Assembly (NCBI RefSeq): GCF_041381155.1
Contig: NC_091134.1
Coordinates: 42,677,338 to 42,741,337, forward strand
Source: Argopecten irradians
Taxonomy: Eukaryota > Mollusca > Bivalvia > Pectinida > Pectinidae
DNA: 64,000 nucleotides
Direction: 5' to 3'
Shown here: positions 37,963 through 52,500 of the stretch, piece by piece
Position numbering within the stretch: position 1 is the stretch's first letter
How the letters are laid out: each line of letters begins with the position of its first letter
Position numbers and translations under genes: made by a program
Notes under the pieces: model-generated
Told to the model about the DNA's origin: nothing
Database searches by the model: none
The model's input: the letters and a program-made list of their open reading frames with translations, nothing else

Positions 37963-39060
37963 TGTGGAATGGATGGTAGCTGAGATGTCCGTGTCCCTTT
38001 TCTGCTTGCGAGAAGAATTTGAAAGAATGTTGTAAAAAAAATATGTTTGAATCTTGTTACTCTTTACATATGTAAAATTGCATGTATAAGGAAATAATGC
38101 ACTTGTTAGCCTTGCATGCTTGAGAAAGAATGAACAATTAGATATAATGGAGTCAACAAGTGCATTTACTGAATTCACTAAACGGCATTATTTATTTATG
38201 GAATTCTGGTGGGAAATTCATTGTGTTGTGAAAAAAAACTGCTCATGATGAAAAAGGGGAACATATGTAGAACAATGGATAAATTTCTGCCACTGCCTGC
38301 TAGTGTTTACATTTGAAGTTACAACAGCGACATGTTGTGACATTGCTGGCCAGTGTTTCTGGATAGACAAATATTGCACTGATACCACATCAATGTGTGT
38401 TCGTGATTCAGACCTCTTGGTTTTGCTCGGGTCTACATTCTACCAAGTCAGGTAGAGCTATCTCAAATGTGTGTACTTTATTGTGTTTTGTACCGTGTTG
38501 GATTATACAGATGGATTAATACTGACATATTGAAACTTGCATGGTTTACAGCAACAACTGGCGGGTAAATTGAATACCCGCCTGCTTTTGTTTAGACTCT
38601 GTGTAAATATATAACACTATAATATAATACTGTATGGTTATCAGTACATACATAACCATTATATATACTGCATATATATATATATAAACAGTCTGCAGTT
38701 AATGTCTTCTAATTCACATAAGGAATATATGGAATAAGTTATTCAAAAGGGAGAAGTGTATTTGGTGAGGAAGGATTGATCAGTGAATTGCCTTTGTATA
38801 TGGGTGTCTGGGCACAAATATTGTTGCTTAGGATGCCTCTCAATCATTCAGTTTAATTTGTATCTTGTTTGCATTAATATTTCTACACGTTTTAAGTTTT
38901 ATTTCATTTTAATTAATATTTAAGAGTTTTTAGTTTAGCAAACACAGGTAGTGTTTCATTTTATTTCAAATGGAAAGCAATTTCATACCTTTATCAGGCA
39001 GTAGACTTATAATTGTGTAAATAAATCTTATTTGTTGGACATAACAAAAATAAAATCTGA
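37963..39060 (+). other. akirin: Akirin 3' UTR
   Basis: This is AT-rich sequence after the akirin stop with no open frame. AATAAA poly(A) signals lie at 39020-39025 and 39049-39054, just before the next repeat element begins at about 39130. A 1.1-kb 3' UTR is therefore likely. Confidence 0.55.
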
Positions 39061-39129
39061 TTCACACATGTTCTTGTAGAGTCTTCAATTAAAATGATTA
39101 TACAAATGCCGAATGATATGTGTAGACAT

Positions 39130-40214
39130 TTTTAGGTCATCTGACCGAAGGTCAGGATGACCTATTGTCATCGTGTTTTGTCCGTCAACGTTCGCCGTGC
39201 GTCGTGCGTAAGACTATTTATACAAAAGCCTACTCCTCCTTCATCCTTGGATGGATTTCATCCATATTTGGTTTGAAACATCATTGGGGAAGGACAATCA
39301 TATTTAATATAAATGAGCCTGGTCCGACTCCAAGGGGCTGAGGAGTGGGGCCCCAAAAGGGCAAATTTTCTTAATTTAAGCTTTAAAATCCTACTCCTCC
39401 TTCATCCTTGGGATGATTTCATCCATATTTGGTGTGAAACATCAATGGGGAAGGGCAATTTTATTTTATATAAATTAGTCTGGTCCGACCCCTAGGGGCT
39501 GAGGGGTGGGCCCCAAAAGGGCAAATTTTCTTAATTTTAGCTGGCCCACTTCCTGTTTTCAGGTTTCGGTCTCCGATCTCAAAGAAAATTGGTTTATAGG
39601 GGTTATAATTAATGCCGAACAACATTCAAACATTTTCGTTAATATTCTGGTATTCCAAGATGGCCGCTGGCGTACTTCCTGTGTTAGGGTTCAGTCTCCG
39701 ATCTCAATGAAAATTGGTCTATAGGGGTTTTAATTGATGCCGAATAACATGCAAACATTTTCGTAAATATTTTGGTATTCCAAGATGGCCGCTGGCCCAC
39801 TTCCTGTGTTCGATTCAGTCTCTGATATCTCAATGAAGATTGGTCTATATGTGTTTTAATTGATTCAAAAGGGGGAACTTTAGGTGAGGACAATCATATT
39901 TTATAAAGGACCGAGCTAAGACCCATGGGGATAGTACGGCGGAGGTCCAAAATGGGAGCTTTGCTAAAAATTTGGCTTTAAAATCTGACTCCTTATATTA
40001 ATCCTTGAATGGGTTACAACCATACCGTATATGGATGAAGGGCTACCAAGTTTGTTCAACAAATGATATTTACCTATTTCAGAAACTTACACATTCAACT
40101 AAGGAGTTCCTTGTATTATTTATATTAATTGTTAACCACTACTTTATACTCTGACTTTGTTGTTTTGTGCCATGAGTCAGATGACCGTTAAGGCCCATGG
40201 GCCTCTTGTTATCA
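39130..40214. mobile_element. Bivalve-type non-autonomous element downstream of akirin
   Basis: The left end is taggtcatctgaccgaaggtc and the right end gtcagatgaccgttaaggcccatgggcctcttgtt. The ends are inverted relatives (aggtcatctgac / gtcagatgacc). The inside holds two copies of a 'ctactcctccttcatccttggatg' module and, at 39540-39850, three copies of a roughly 126-bp unit that includes 'attccaagatggccgctggc'. No protein-coding frame. Confidence 0.65.
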
Positions 40215-41765
40215 TTTGCTTGTTTTAGGAACGACAAATCAAAATGAAGACGGGGAATAAGGATATATAGATATCTGGTAGTACAGTTTTTAGATCTGGT
40301 CAGATGACCTAGCCATCATGCTTTGTCCGTTGTGCACCATATGCATCAGTAAACTTTAAACATCAGTTCCACCAGTGGTATGTATTGAACCGAAACTTGC
40401 CTGCAGTGATATACTGATGGTTTATGATTCTGACATGGTTATTTTTCAGGTTGATCTGAAATTCAAGGTTACAATGTACACCTTTTTGAAAATGCAAATG
40501 TAATTTAGTAAATCCTTGCGTGAAATGGTCCCGACGGACCGGTACGAGATGTTGTAATTTTCAGGTCAATTCAAAGTTATGGATGGCCACCATCGCATAA
40601 CACATTTTGGAACTGCTCAAGTTCTACAAATGCACACAAGTTATAGCTGAAACTGAACTGAAATGGTTCTGATCGAACATATTTTTTGGGTGTTGACTAA
40701 AAAAACCAAGATGGCCGCCATTGCTATCTTGAAAACATTTTTTAAACTTCTCAAATTCTAGTTATTCTACAAGCATGATTTGGCTAAAACTTGTTAGAAA
40801 ACATCCTAACATACATTCGCATGGTCACAGCTTTTATGTAAAGAGTTACTTTTCTTGTCAATCTGAAATCCAAATTATGATAGCCATCTGAAATTTCTCA
40901 TGTTCTACAAGTGTGATTTTTCAGATAGAATCTCAAGATTTCCACCACTGCCACCATCTTTTAAACGCATTTTAAACTCTTAATTTTACTAAGTAACATT
41001 GGAAATTATCTGAAAAGTCTATTTATAGCACAACTTCAGCCCTTTATGCATCATACCTACATTGTATAAAGGATATATTCGATATTTGAAATTCAACAAT
41101 TTATTCACTAAATAACAGGTTTGAAAAATTAATGGATTTGGTGGCAAACGAGACAAACCAGTTGTCTTTTGACTTTGTTCACATTATAATGTTGTACATT
41201 GGGATCCAGTTTTTGCTGCTATTGGCATCCAACACCTTACCCTCGCCAACAAGCCTACACATCAATGGAAGGGTATAAGTCGAAGAGGCAAGTCGCTAAC
41301 AATACCAAGAATGAGGTCCATCCCACTGGGATCTGAGATTTAGTTACAGATTTTATAATTATCGACCCACCAGAGTGCCCTAAGATTTAGAGGTCTAGAT
41401 AAAAAAAACCCGATAAAAATCATACTCTACATGCATATATATACGAGAAGGGTGGCAAGACTTTTAGACTCCAAATTTCTAACCCGCCTACATTTAGCGG
41501 CAATAAAACACATTTTTAGCACATCTTCAAAAAACTGTTACTACCGTTGGAAAGAGCTATTAGTTTCCTTTTAAAATCATCCTACACATCCATACAAAGT
41601 GCCGTCATTAAGACGATTTAAGTCCCATTAGTAACAAACATTACTCTAGCCATTTGAAAATCATCTAATTAAAATTCATACTGTCTGTGTAGCCGATATA
41701 ATATCTCATAGTATGATTTTTACCGTTATTTTTCATCTAGACCTCTAAAATTTACACTAATTATA
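40215..41765. other. Intergenic repeat remnants
   Basis: From 40295 to about 41040 there is a decayed relative of the 39.1-kb element (ggtcagatgacctagcc, tttgtccgt, ccaagatggccgcc). The remainder is AT-rich and I see no gene in it. Confidence 0.5.
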
Positions 41766-43520
41766 TATTTACAGTTTGCCCTAAAAAAATAACCCCTCCC
41801 TCCATGTTTTCAGACTGTGCATATTCTGTAATATCTTGAATTAAGCCGTATATTTTCTTCAATGTTTCTTCCTTTCACAAAGCCTTTTGGTCTAGGTGTA
41901 TGATAGAAGGTAGTAATGTTTTAATTCTCTTAGCTTTAATTTTTGTTATTATCTTATAGTCATTGTTAAGTAGGGTAATTGGTCGCCAATTCCTTATTTC
42001 TTCACGTTCACCTTGCTTATACAATAGTGTTATTATTCCTCTATTCTGGCTATAGGTTAATTTATTAGTTTGAAAAATATGTGTTATTACTTCTAAAAGT
42101 TCATGTTTTATGAGATACCAGTATTTTTTTTTATAAAACTCTGAAATAATACCATCTGTACCAGGTGCTTTATTACATTTTAAATTATCAATTGCTTTCT
42201 TTATTTCAATTTCGGTAGGTAGTAAGTCACAACTGTTTTTTCAATATCAGTTATTTCCTTATCGACATTTTGTAAAAGTTCATTTGCTTTTTCATTATTA
42301 ATTCCTTCTGTTGTAAATCGATTAGAGTAAAAAAGGACTTGTTCTTTAAGAATATCTTCAATATTACTTTTATAAATTCTATCTTTGCATTTGATAGAAT
42401 TCCATTTTTTAACCCTTCTACTGTTTTCAAGACCAAAAAAAATATGAGGTAGACATTTCTCCTTCTTCAAACCATTTTACTCTTGAACGGATTCTAGCAG
42501 CTGTGGCTTTTTCTTTATAGAAGGATTCCCAAATTTGTTGTATATGTTTTGATCTTTCGTTGTTAAGGTCAGGGTTGGTTTGTAATTCTTTTTCTAGTTT
42601 TTTTATTTGATCTTCCTTAACATTTAACATTTTACTAACAGTAATACAAATATCTTTGATTTTTAATTTTGTTATATCCCACCATTCCTCAAGTGACTCA
42701 AATTCTCGCTTTTTATTTTTCCATATGTTCAAGAAATCTGTCAAGGCATTTTTAAAAAGAGTACTATCAATTACCTTTGCACTCATTTTCCAAGAGCCTG
42801 GACCTTTTTTACTGTCATTTAGATTTATATTTAAACATGGAAACCATAATGATATGTTTTAGTAAAGAGACAGTATTCTATCGATGTTGTTTAAACATTT
42901 GCATCAAGATCTATTGAAGTATAAAATCTATCTATTCGTGATCTTTTATTGCCCCTTCTAAAGGTAAATGACTTTTTATTTGGATACCTCCTTCTCCATA
43001 CAACTTCAATTCCCAATCCAGTTAACAAATCTTCTAATTCGTCTTTTCCAGAACCATGTTGATCTCTTGTGCTATCTCTATCAAGTACGCAATTAGTTAC
43101 ACAATTGAAATCCCCCCAATTATAAATTTATTTCAATTGTACTTCTTTTTAGATAATTCCTGTTTCAAATGATAGAAAAAAAGTTTTCTTTTGGTAAGAA
43201 TCGTTCGGTGCATATATATTTACTAATGTCAGTAAATGCCCATCCTTCCATTTTTGTCTCTCAATATTTCAGTTATATCCAAACCTTTCCTAAATAAGAT
43301 GACTACACCTCTTGAAGTAGATGATCCATTGGACCAATAGCTTCCGCTATCCCATTCACCTTTCCATCTAAATAAAGAATTATTGTCTCCACAATGAGTT
43401 TCTTGACAGAGGATTATATCAGCTTTAACCTTTCTGAACCAATAAAAAAGATTTGACCTTTTTTCTTCGACATTTAACCCATTAGCATTAATTGTCATCA
43501 GTTTCAACTTATCCATACAA
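41766..43520 (-). mobile_element. Broken Tx1/L1-type LINE fragment (endonuclease and start of RT)
   Basis: Minus strand. The 5' part (43229-43516) encodes an apurinic-endonuclease start (MTINANGLN, RSNLFYWFRKVKADIILCQET) with the catalytic Asn and Glu of the family. The 42201-42786 part encodes the linker typical of Tx1/L1 elements (LEEWWDITKLKIKDI, ARIRSRVKWFEEGE). At 41860-42060 frames give GIITLLYKQGEREEI, NWRPITLLNNDYKII and LPSIIHLDQ, the first RT blocks. Several frameshifts and stops break it, and it ends before the RT catalytic Asp motif, so it is dead. No poly(A) tail or target duplication was seen. Confidence 0.85.
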
Positions 43521-45660
43521 AATGTTAAATTTTAAATTGTCCACTTACTCGCGCTTTGATATTTAAAAACGTGATAATAATTTATTGTTCAAAATAACAG
43601 ATATATCACTATTTTGTATTCCAGGTTCCCTTGTCCGTGCTACGTGCATTGAAATGGGCTTTGGCCAAAACTGTTGATGAAGAACTGTGGAAAGTAGCAT
43701 GGCTTCATCATTAAATTATAGAATAGTAAGCGCAAATTAACCTTTAAGTCTGTCCGTATATGTAGCTATAGTGCGCCACAGTCCGGATATTTTTTGAAAC
43801 TATCGGCAGAATTTTGTATTTTCATTTTTTCAACTACAAGAAACTGGGTTTATATGACCTTAAGGCAACTGAAGCTACGGAAGCTTTTCATTAAGGTTCC
43901 AAAGTTATCGAGGCTCAATTATCAATTTGAATATGGATTTCAAGATACTCAGGGATTCTGTCAAGTAATTAAAAAAAAGAAGCAGTCTCTGCAGAACACA
44001 ATCAAATAATTGTCTGTAAACACTATTACATCTTAAGATTGCAAAATTAATTGGACTTGCAAGATCTACATTTGTTCATTTGTCTGATTTCCTCACACAT
44101 CCTTCTTTTAAGGGGACTTACGAAATATTCACATTTCATAGGACATATATTGCAAGATATCAAGTAATAGTCTTGAATTAATACACTCAGTGATAGGTAC
44201 AACATCGCTGTCGCCTACACCATCCAATGAGACATGCATATTGGCACCAACCTTCTTGGCTTTGTGGTAATGCCATAACCATCAGATGCCGTTAAACCAG
44301 TCGAAAGGGAGCTTCAAATCAAGGAGGGTCTTTTAAATGTCAATTGGATCACAGTCCTGACATGATCTGCTCAGACTTATGTGCTTGGTGAGAGTAAGCA
44401 TTTGCCTTATGGTACATTGTAGACTCTATATTGATGAATTATTCCCGCACAATTTCGCTACCTGTAATTTCATGTCCGCGAGAGAGACCAACCCTATTTT
44501 TCAGGGCGCACATAAAGGCTAATTTGACCAAAGCCCATAAGTGGATTTCTTTTGTTTTCTATTGTACCTTCGCATTTATTCTCTCTTGCCAATATTGAAC
44601 CTTGTGTTTGTGAATTGGTTTTCAATGATGACGTATAAACAGGTTTTTTCCCTGGATATCATAGTTCAGTGGAAAATATTCATCAGAGAGGAAAAGATGA
44701 ATATGCTGATTTTTAAGGCCATAATCTGACATGTTGATTTTGTAGTAATGGTGCGACTATCTTTGATTTTATTGTTTTCAAAATTGATATTTACATTATG
44801 TATCTGTAAACATTGACTAGGTTAATCCCATTATTTGTCATTTTGATATCTCATTTGTAAAGATTGTACTTATTTTAGTGAAGTTATGCCATTTTACTGA
44901 TTTTGGTCGATTTGGCGTTGGCGACCATTTTTATGACGTTATAACCGGAGGTGCATTACAGTTGTTCATTTCAGCTGGGTATATATTAGTTCAATGGAAA
45001 ATATTTACCAGAGAGAAAAACAGTAGAAATGATATTTTTCTTTGATTTTTAGCTATAATCTCACTTTTTGACTAATTTTCTAGTTTTAGCAGCCATCTTG
45101 GATTCAATTGCTTTCAAAATTGATATAAATGTGTTTGTAAATGACAAGATTAATCCAGCCACATCGATACTTCATTTAAATATTGAACTTATTTTTAGTA
45201 AAGTTACGTAATTAAATTCCCTCAACGGAGTGGCGAACTTACTGTGTTTGCTCCGTTTCTTCTTCTTTTTCCGACACTTTTCTCGAAAACTATAAAACAG
45301 ATTGCCATGAAATTTTGCGAAGACATATCTGACGGCCTGCAGAAATGATGTGGCATCCGGTGCCATTTTTGTCCAGCATCCAAGATGGCCTCCACGGCCC
45401 TAAATAGGTCAAAATTGAACTGATTATAAATATTTAAGTACTGGTCTACTTGGACCGAAATTTGTCTTAAGATGTGATAAGTAGATAAAACCTAATTTTG
45501 TGACTGTTTTAATTATTTTAGACCAATAAGAGTTATCTCTCATTCTGAGAGTTATACTGGTAGGCTAAGAGCGTCCTAGTAAACTGTATGCTTTTAATCA
45601 CGTGACAACAGGTGGCGACATTTTCAACATGTCTGTCGAAAACTGTAAACAATTTAGAAA
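43521..45660. repeat. Intergenic region with a decayed direct duplication
   Basis: About 44560-44890 and 44940-45215 are diverged copies of one sequence: both contain 'agttcagtggaaaatatt(c/t)a(t/c)cagagag', 'ttcaaaattgatat' and 'acttattttagtgaagtta' in the same order. No credible coding frame was found. The rest is plain AT-rich sequence. Confidence 0.55.
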
Positions 45661-45669
45661 ATGAGTGGT

Positions 45670-45855
45670 GACATTTGCTTAGTTACGATCATATATGGCT
45701 TGCTGTCCCCAATGCTAGATCCTGTACTGAGCGACACTAACCCGACTGACATTTGGATAGATTGTCACTACCCAAATGTATGCAAATGTCTGTCGGGAAA
45801 GTGTCGCTCAGTACAGGATCTATCCCATTGCATGATCGTAAGAGGCGACTAAATT
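45670..45855. repeat. Inverted-repeat (hairpin) element
   Basis: The left arm 45717-45754 and right arm 45784-45821 are near-perfect reverse complements (core tactgagcgacact / agtgtcgctcagta). Pairing continues outward more loosely (acgatcat ... atgatcgt). The 29-bp centre is not paired. It is probably a small mobile element. Confidence 0.7.
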
Positions 45856-46226
45856 TAGGATCTTGTATTTTCTCCTCTTTGACTTTTCCCTTTCTAACGT
45901 CTTGACATCGTCTCACTTTTGACCTTTATATAATGCAATTGAGTGTTTGCTCCTGTGAGAAAGGCTTTGGGTTTTGTACCCTGGTAAAGACATTCCAGAG
46001 AAAATATAAATGGTTGTTGAATTGTTGCTGTTCCTGCTTGGCGCTCAGAATCATGGGAGTGGGACGACTGGTAGGTCTGTTTTCAGTATAATATGACCAG
46101 GTGAGGTGACCAAATCGGGCTCTTTTTCAATACACTCCAGTGAGATGTGTAGTAAACAAAATGTGTCGTGAATCTTGTGCATCGAAATTAATGACGTTAT
46201 AAAATTGCAAGGTCTCTGTTACTGTA

Positions 46227-47012
46227 CCTATGGCAAGCCAACTTAAAATTTAATCACGGAGCAATGCCGATTCTGTAGGTATATTATTGAATTTTATAAT
46301 ATATCTTACATGATAAAAAGAGATATCTTGCATTTAAATGAGATATCTTAAATGAAAAAAAGTTTACAAAACTTTGTGCATCTGTTGGTATATATAGATA
46401 ATAGGAAATCAACAAGATGTAAGTTTTCGCTAACATTTTATGTCTTTTGATATTAATGACGATTCAATATCTTATATACGAAATAAAAATGTCTTATATA
46501 CGAAATAAGTGATCATATATAGTAAATGATATATCTTATATATTAAGTAAGATATCTTATATAACGTTTCATAAAATTTCTATAGAAGTATTATATTGTA
46601 AATCATACCGTTACCTCACAATCGGTTATTGTTTATTTTGACATCATCATATCCATGTACTATGACGTCATGTAACCCAGAGAAATAAAACAATCGCCTG
46701 AAAATGTTAGCAAAAAGTTGCATCTTGTTGATTTCCTATTATTTATATATGTCAACAGATGCACAAAGTTTTGTAAACTTTTTCCATTTAAGATATTTCA
46801 TATAAATGTAAGAGATCTCTTTTTATTATGTAAGATATCTTATAAAATTCAATATAACCTATCTCATAGAGTATACAAGATATTATATCAAATAGTATAT
46901 AAGATAATATCTCATATTATATATAAGATATATAATATATCCTGCATACAACTATTCAAATACATGATCAAAATTGCTCCTTGAATATATTTTAAAAGTT
47001 GGCTTGCCATAG
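46227..47012. mobile_element. Foldback-type element with long terminal inverted repeats
   Basis: The left arm starts ctatggcaagccaactt and the right arm ends aagttggcttgccatag. Arms of about 210 bp and 310 bp pair through 'acaaaactttgtgcatctgttg' and 'aggaaatcaacaagatg' with indels. The middle (46440-46700) and the arm interiors are full of 'agatatcttata' palindromes. There is no transposase, so it is non-autonomous. Confidence 0.75.
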
Positions 47013-49541
47013 TTACCTGTTCTGGCTAGTTCCTCAAAAATGATACAAAGACATCTATATTTAAATATGGGGAATAAAAAGAGAAATCAAACGAATTAAT
47101 GATTCATTATCAGGTTTATTTTGTGTACATACTTTGTTGAGTGAAATAAAAAATGATAAGTCTTTTTTTTAACAAGAGGCCCATGCGGGTCTTAACAAAT
47201 ATTTTTCAAACATTTTTATTAAATGAATCCTTTCTGGTCCAATCCATCAGCCCCTTGGATGAGTTAGTGGCAGCATGTGCATAACATTGAACTGTCATCC
47301 AATGCTTATTATACTAACATAGAATAAATCCAAAAAGAAATCAAACAACTTGATTACCAAAAATGTGATTTCCCTTATGTTAACTACATTTAAAGTAAAT
47401 TTTAACCCCTCCCCTGAAGACCCTTTCACATTTATGAAGAGTATTAGTTTCTACCATATAGGATCAGTCTTTTGAAATTTCACTTTTTTCACTAAGCCAA
47501 TCAGCTCCTGGGGCTCAGTTATGGGTGGTATGTGCAAAATATAAAAACTGTCATCTCATACTGAATATTCTAACACGTTTGTATTATTTTGGTGAACCTT
47601 TAGCATGCAGATTACTATACATTTTAAATATTGAATCTATATTGGCTGACAATTTAATATGGAAAAAACATTAAAAACGAAAAGTAACCACTAATACTTA
47701 ATGATTCACATCATAAATCATTCTGAATCCAATAACTAAAAGGGTATTATAAACAAGATATAATTGTTATTATATCCATTGCTTTACTGCCAAAAGATAG
47801 AGCTTAAAAAAAAAAAAATAGCTGGAGATATTAACTTTTACTCCATAACCGCAAAATAAATAAAATACAATTAGGGTCTCAGATTATATAATACAGCATC
47901 CAGTGAAGTTCACCCTGGTTACAAATAACCTTCGATAAATTTCACACCAAAGTGATTAAAAAGAATTTGTTTATATTCGAACAAATGATTTTTGATGACA
48001 ATGATAATTTTATATTTTAACAAGAGGCCAAAAATGCCTGTATCGCTCACCTGGTTTTTAAAAAAGTAAATATGACAAATATAAAAAATATGAAAGCCTA
48101 TCTTTTGATTATTTTAATAACAATCCCATAGAGACAATCTATGTCAAAATGTGAGCCTCTTTCATTTCTTAATCTCAGAGAAAAGGTAGTTTATATGAAA
48201 ATAGCCAACTCTTTTATACAAACCCCTAATAAGCCCAGTCAAATTTGGTCAAATTCCAGCCAGTGGATCTTGAGAAAAAGTTGAATATGTGAATTGTTGA
48301 CGGACGGACGCCGGACAGGCGACGGACGCAGGACGTTTTAGTATCCCATAAGTTCACCTTGGTCCTTTGGACCTGGTGAGCTAATAAAATAATATGAATA
48401 GGAAAGAAAAACTACATTACTCTGAACTTTCATTTGTAATGTAAATTGATAGGATCAAATACTATCTAATAAATTGGCAGAATAAAAGAAATGCATGCAA
48501 TAAAAATGATTAATGAAACATGGAAGAAAAGGCAGACATGCCTGGTTAAACAAGAATAAATCCTTCTATAGTAGGAACCTACTTATTTTTTTTCATGATT
48601 GCCAAAGACGAGTGTTCATAGTCTTTTAAAACTTAAAAATACATAAGGGCTATTTAAACTAGTAAACTTTATACCACTCTTTAAAAGCCCTGTCAGCCAC
48701 TTGTAACTAAGGAAGGTAATTTATTGATTTTTTTTGTTTAATCTTTGTGACCTTGAAAATAGGTCAAGATCTTAGATACAGTAAAATGTATATGTACTCG
48801 TCCAAATTTCCATGTATCTATAGCCAAATAACACTCCTCACTTACTTGTATTTTTCTAGAAGTTTAATGCTGATGATGGATGGATGAAATTGATAGACAG
48901 CAATTCCATACCACTTGCTCTGTCTTGCCATGCAAGCTTTAAACTAATTAGTTCAAATATACTTTGCTTATATACTTTGCTTAAACAATTAGGCTTATAA
49001 TTTAATAAATTAGTATTTGAAACAAAAACATAATTATAAGGGAGCATATAGATATATCCCACATCACTGAACCATAGGGATCTTGGTGTCCATTATTGAA
49101 TGTTGGTACATATATGTAAAAGGAAAGTGGGATTTTCTCTGCTTTTCCTTTAAACAGGGAAACTGTTACTTAAATCTATTAATTAATACCATGTCCTTGA
49201 TTGCAATATGAATACTGTTCAATTAAATTTGTCAGCCTTTGGCATTTCAAAGAAATTTAAGAAAGAACCATCAGTATATTATCACGGCCAGAAATTGTGT
49301 GGTTAGAGGTGGTGAATCCACAAAACAAAAGTCTCATGATAAAATATTTATAATTTTGAACCTAAATGTATTATGCCATAGAACACTAAAATACTTAATT
49401 CATGTTTCTCTAATTTCCCCCCTTTCTTTTTGGAAACATTAAGCATTTCTGCTTACTTCATACTGATAACTGGTGAAATTAAAATGATGAAAATATAAGT
49501 TCAACTGAATTCATGATTCCATTAAGAAAATTTACTTTCAG
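47013..49541. other. Downstream region of the RING gene with small repeat elements
   Basis: The head of an 'aacaagaggcccatgcgggtctt' element lies at 47172. A compact element at 48020-48383 starts aacaagaggccaaaaatgcc and ends ttggacctggtgagctaa, with tcgctcacctgg near its start. The 48720-49541 part may be the 3' UTR of the RING gene (minus-strand AATAAA at 48720-48725). No coding frame is convincing. Confidence 0.45.
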
Positions 49542-52500
49542 TTAGATGGATTCTATGCTGCAAATTACCCCTCTGCAGTGAGGGCATCTTTGTCCTAGGT
49601 CTTTAATCTGATATGCGCACACAGTACACATCTTATGCCCACAAGGCACAATCAGTGCTGAGCATGACCTCTCACAACAAATGGAGCATATCTCATTTCC
49701 AGTTCGAAAGACAACCTGTAACAAATGAAAAGAAGTTAACATATAATGTATGACGAGTTTATGAAAATAATTACGACAACTTTGACTTGCATGATCGATA
49801 CAAACCCAAAACTCATGCTTGTTCAAGAAAGAAGATATAACGAAAGTCTTTGCTGTGTCTTAAGTTTGATCAAAATGGAAATGAACTAGGCTGCTGAAAG
49901 TGACAAATAAGCGCAATACTTACTGTTGGTGTAACTGTTTGTGTAGATGATAATCCTGGTTCTTGAACGCTCTAAGAGACAAAAAAAGGAAAATTGACTG
50001 AAACCGTGACATAACCTCTAATCTTAAAATCTAAAACATATTATGCCATTTCATATACTGTACATGAATTGCGATGTTTTATTCCATATGTTGATTTTCT
50101 GTTATTTTTCTCTCTGATAGATATGTTTTGCTTTTAAAAAAATCAACATTAAAAACAACAATTACACGTAATTATATTTGCCTCGCGTGTTTCTGCTTTC
50201 GCCTCTTAATGTGGAGATAAACGAAAAAGTTTAATTACTTATAACTGAGAATTTCAGGTAAAATTCTGATTCAGAAATGCTTGTTTGGATGTTTATACAT
50301 AAATATATATATTTCCAAGTTTAATTGTGCTAGCTGATGAAGTTAAAAAGAAATTCATCTCAATGTGGAGCTAAATGAACAAGAGGCCTTAATGGTCACC
50401 TGAATTCTGATAAATTACATTTACTGCACATGTAGCTGTATAATGGTTCAATAAACATTAATTATCATGATGTGACTCTATTTATCCCTGCTGTTACTAC
50501 AACAGTTGTAAATTCTAGCTGCATTTTACTTATTTCCTACAACAAATGACCAAATAATGCCCCAAAATATATTTTCCTATACAAACTAAATTAATCTTGA
50601 CCCCCTCCCCGGGGTAATGAGATTTATTTCATTCACAAAATATTACTCCAAGAGAAATTTACTTACAGAGTGTACAATTTCTGAGGTCGTGTTGGTGTGT
50701 GATACTGATGTGCAAGGTTGTAGCATACTGCCTTCCAAACAATGGGGTTGACTGTTCTGTATTGAGAAGGGTTGACAATGCTTCCTGTGTCAAACATTGT
50801 ACCTGACAAAGAAGAGGGCCTGTATCACTCACCAAGTTTTTAAATGAAGTAAATATGACAAATTCTACAAAAATAAATTTAGGCTTATCTTTTGAATAAT
50901 TTTCATTCCCAAACCTAAAGAGATGCTCCATGGCAAATATGAGCCATATCCATCAGTAAGTTTCAGAGGAAAAGTCGTTTATATGAATATAGCCAATTTG
51001 ACTCCTTTTGGCCCCACCCCTCAGGCCCCGGGGGTCAGCCCCATCATTTGTACAATTTTGATTCCCCACCAACTAAATATGGTAAAATTCTAACATATGG
51101 TCAGAAAAATAATACACTTGGTCAAGACCATGTCAGGATCATTTTAGACAAGTTTCTACTGAATTGCAATGGTAGAAAATGAGAAGTATAAGATGTGTTT
51201 TTAAGATGGCTGCCATGGTGGCCATCTTGGATTTCAGACCAACCTGGAAAAAAAACAGCACTTGCTCGGAACCATCACAGGATCAATTCAGGCAAGTTTA
51301 AACTCAGGCCCACTGGTTGAGAAGAAGTTTAAAATGTGCTTTTCAAGATGGCTGCCATGGTGGCCATCTTGGATTTCAGACCAACCAAAAAATAACAACT
51401 TAGTCAGGACCATCTAGGGATAAATTCAGGCAAGGTTCAGCTCAATCCCAATTGTGGAACTTGAAAAGAATGGAGTTTTAGATAGGTATTGTTCAATACC
51501 ATGATTGTACAATCATGTTACAATATGACCGCCATGGTTACTATATGTCAAGGTTTTGATGGAGCAAAAAATAACAACACTTTATTGCCTTCCTTTCCCT
51601 AACATCATCACTAATTGTCAGCTCAATGAAACCAGTGAAACTGGAGAAGTTTGAAATACATTAATTCTTTAAATATTAGTCAACTCCACTGGTGGAACTG
51701 GAGAAGTTTAAAATGTGAAAAGTTTACGAACGGCGCACAGTGGACGATGACAGATCAGGCAGTACTAGAATTTACAGCATATTTAATAAATATACAGAAA
51801 TTAATAAATGGAAAAAATATATCACAGAACAGTAAACATATCACAGAATCAAATTATAATATCACAGATTGGAGAAATATAGAAATTGCCAAATGTGTAC
51901 ACCTCATAAAAGCCGTGTAAATTTACATAAAATCTCATGCTGCATACATATATACAAGTAGGAGATTTTGAATACATGTATCTTGATTTAATCTACTATA
52001 AATCTCAACATCCATATTCTTTAACTTACTGTTGAAGTGGTGGGCGTCATTAGGTGTGATCCCGGTTGACTCCACGAATGTACCTGTACAACAATTAAGG
52101 TATACAAATAATTTTGATGAAATACAGAAAGTAATGCCAATTAATTTTATAATAAATTTTTAGATTTGAAAAGCAAAATGCAAAGCAGAGTGCTCCATAT
52201 GAAAATGTATCATGCTCTCATAATCACTATTGATATAAATACTAAATGCAAACACCTCTAAAAACTCATTTACGCTTTATCCAAAATTATTAGCTAAAAT
52301 ATTACACTAAACTCCTAATCAAACAGTTTAGGCTTTAACAGGTTTATACTTGGACATTTTCTTATGATACCACAGATTCTTGTTTTTGCCTGACAAAAGT
52401 CTTCTGGGATAACAGCAGTACTATTATAAGTATATCTCTTCATAATTCAGTCTTATTATAATCCATTTGTGATATAGATTGAGAACAAAAAAAAGAATAT

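Noticed and set aside
50757..50802. Longer version of the RING-gene exon starting at the acceptor tttgtcag (50802)
   Set aside because: In the frame needed downstream it begins with an in-frame TGA; the acceptor at 50757 keeps phase 0 with no stop.
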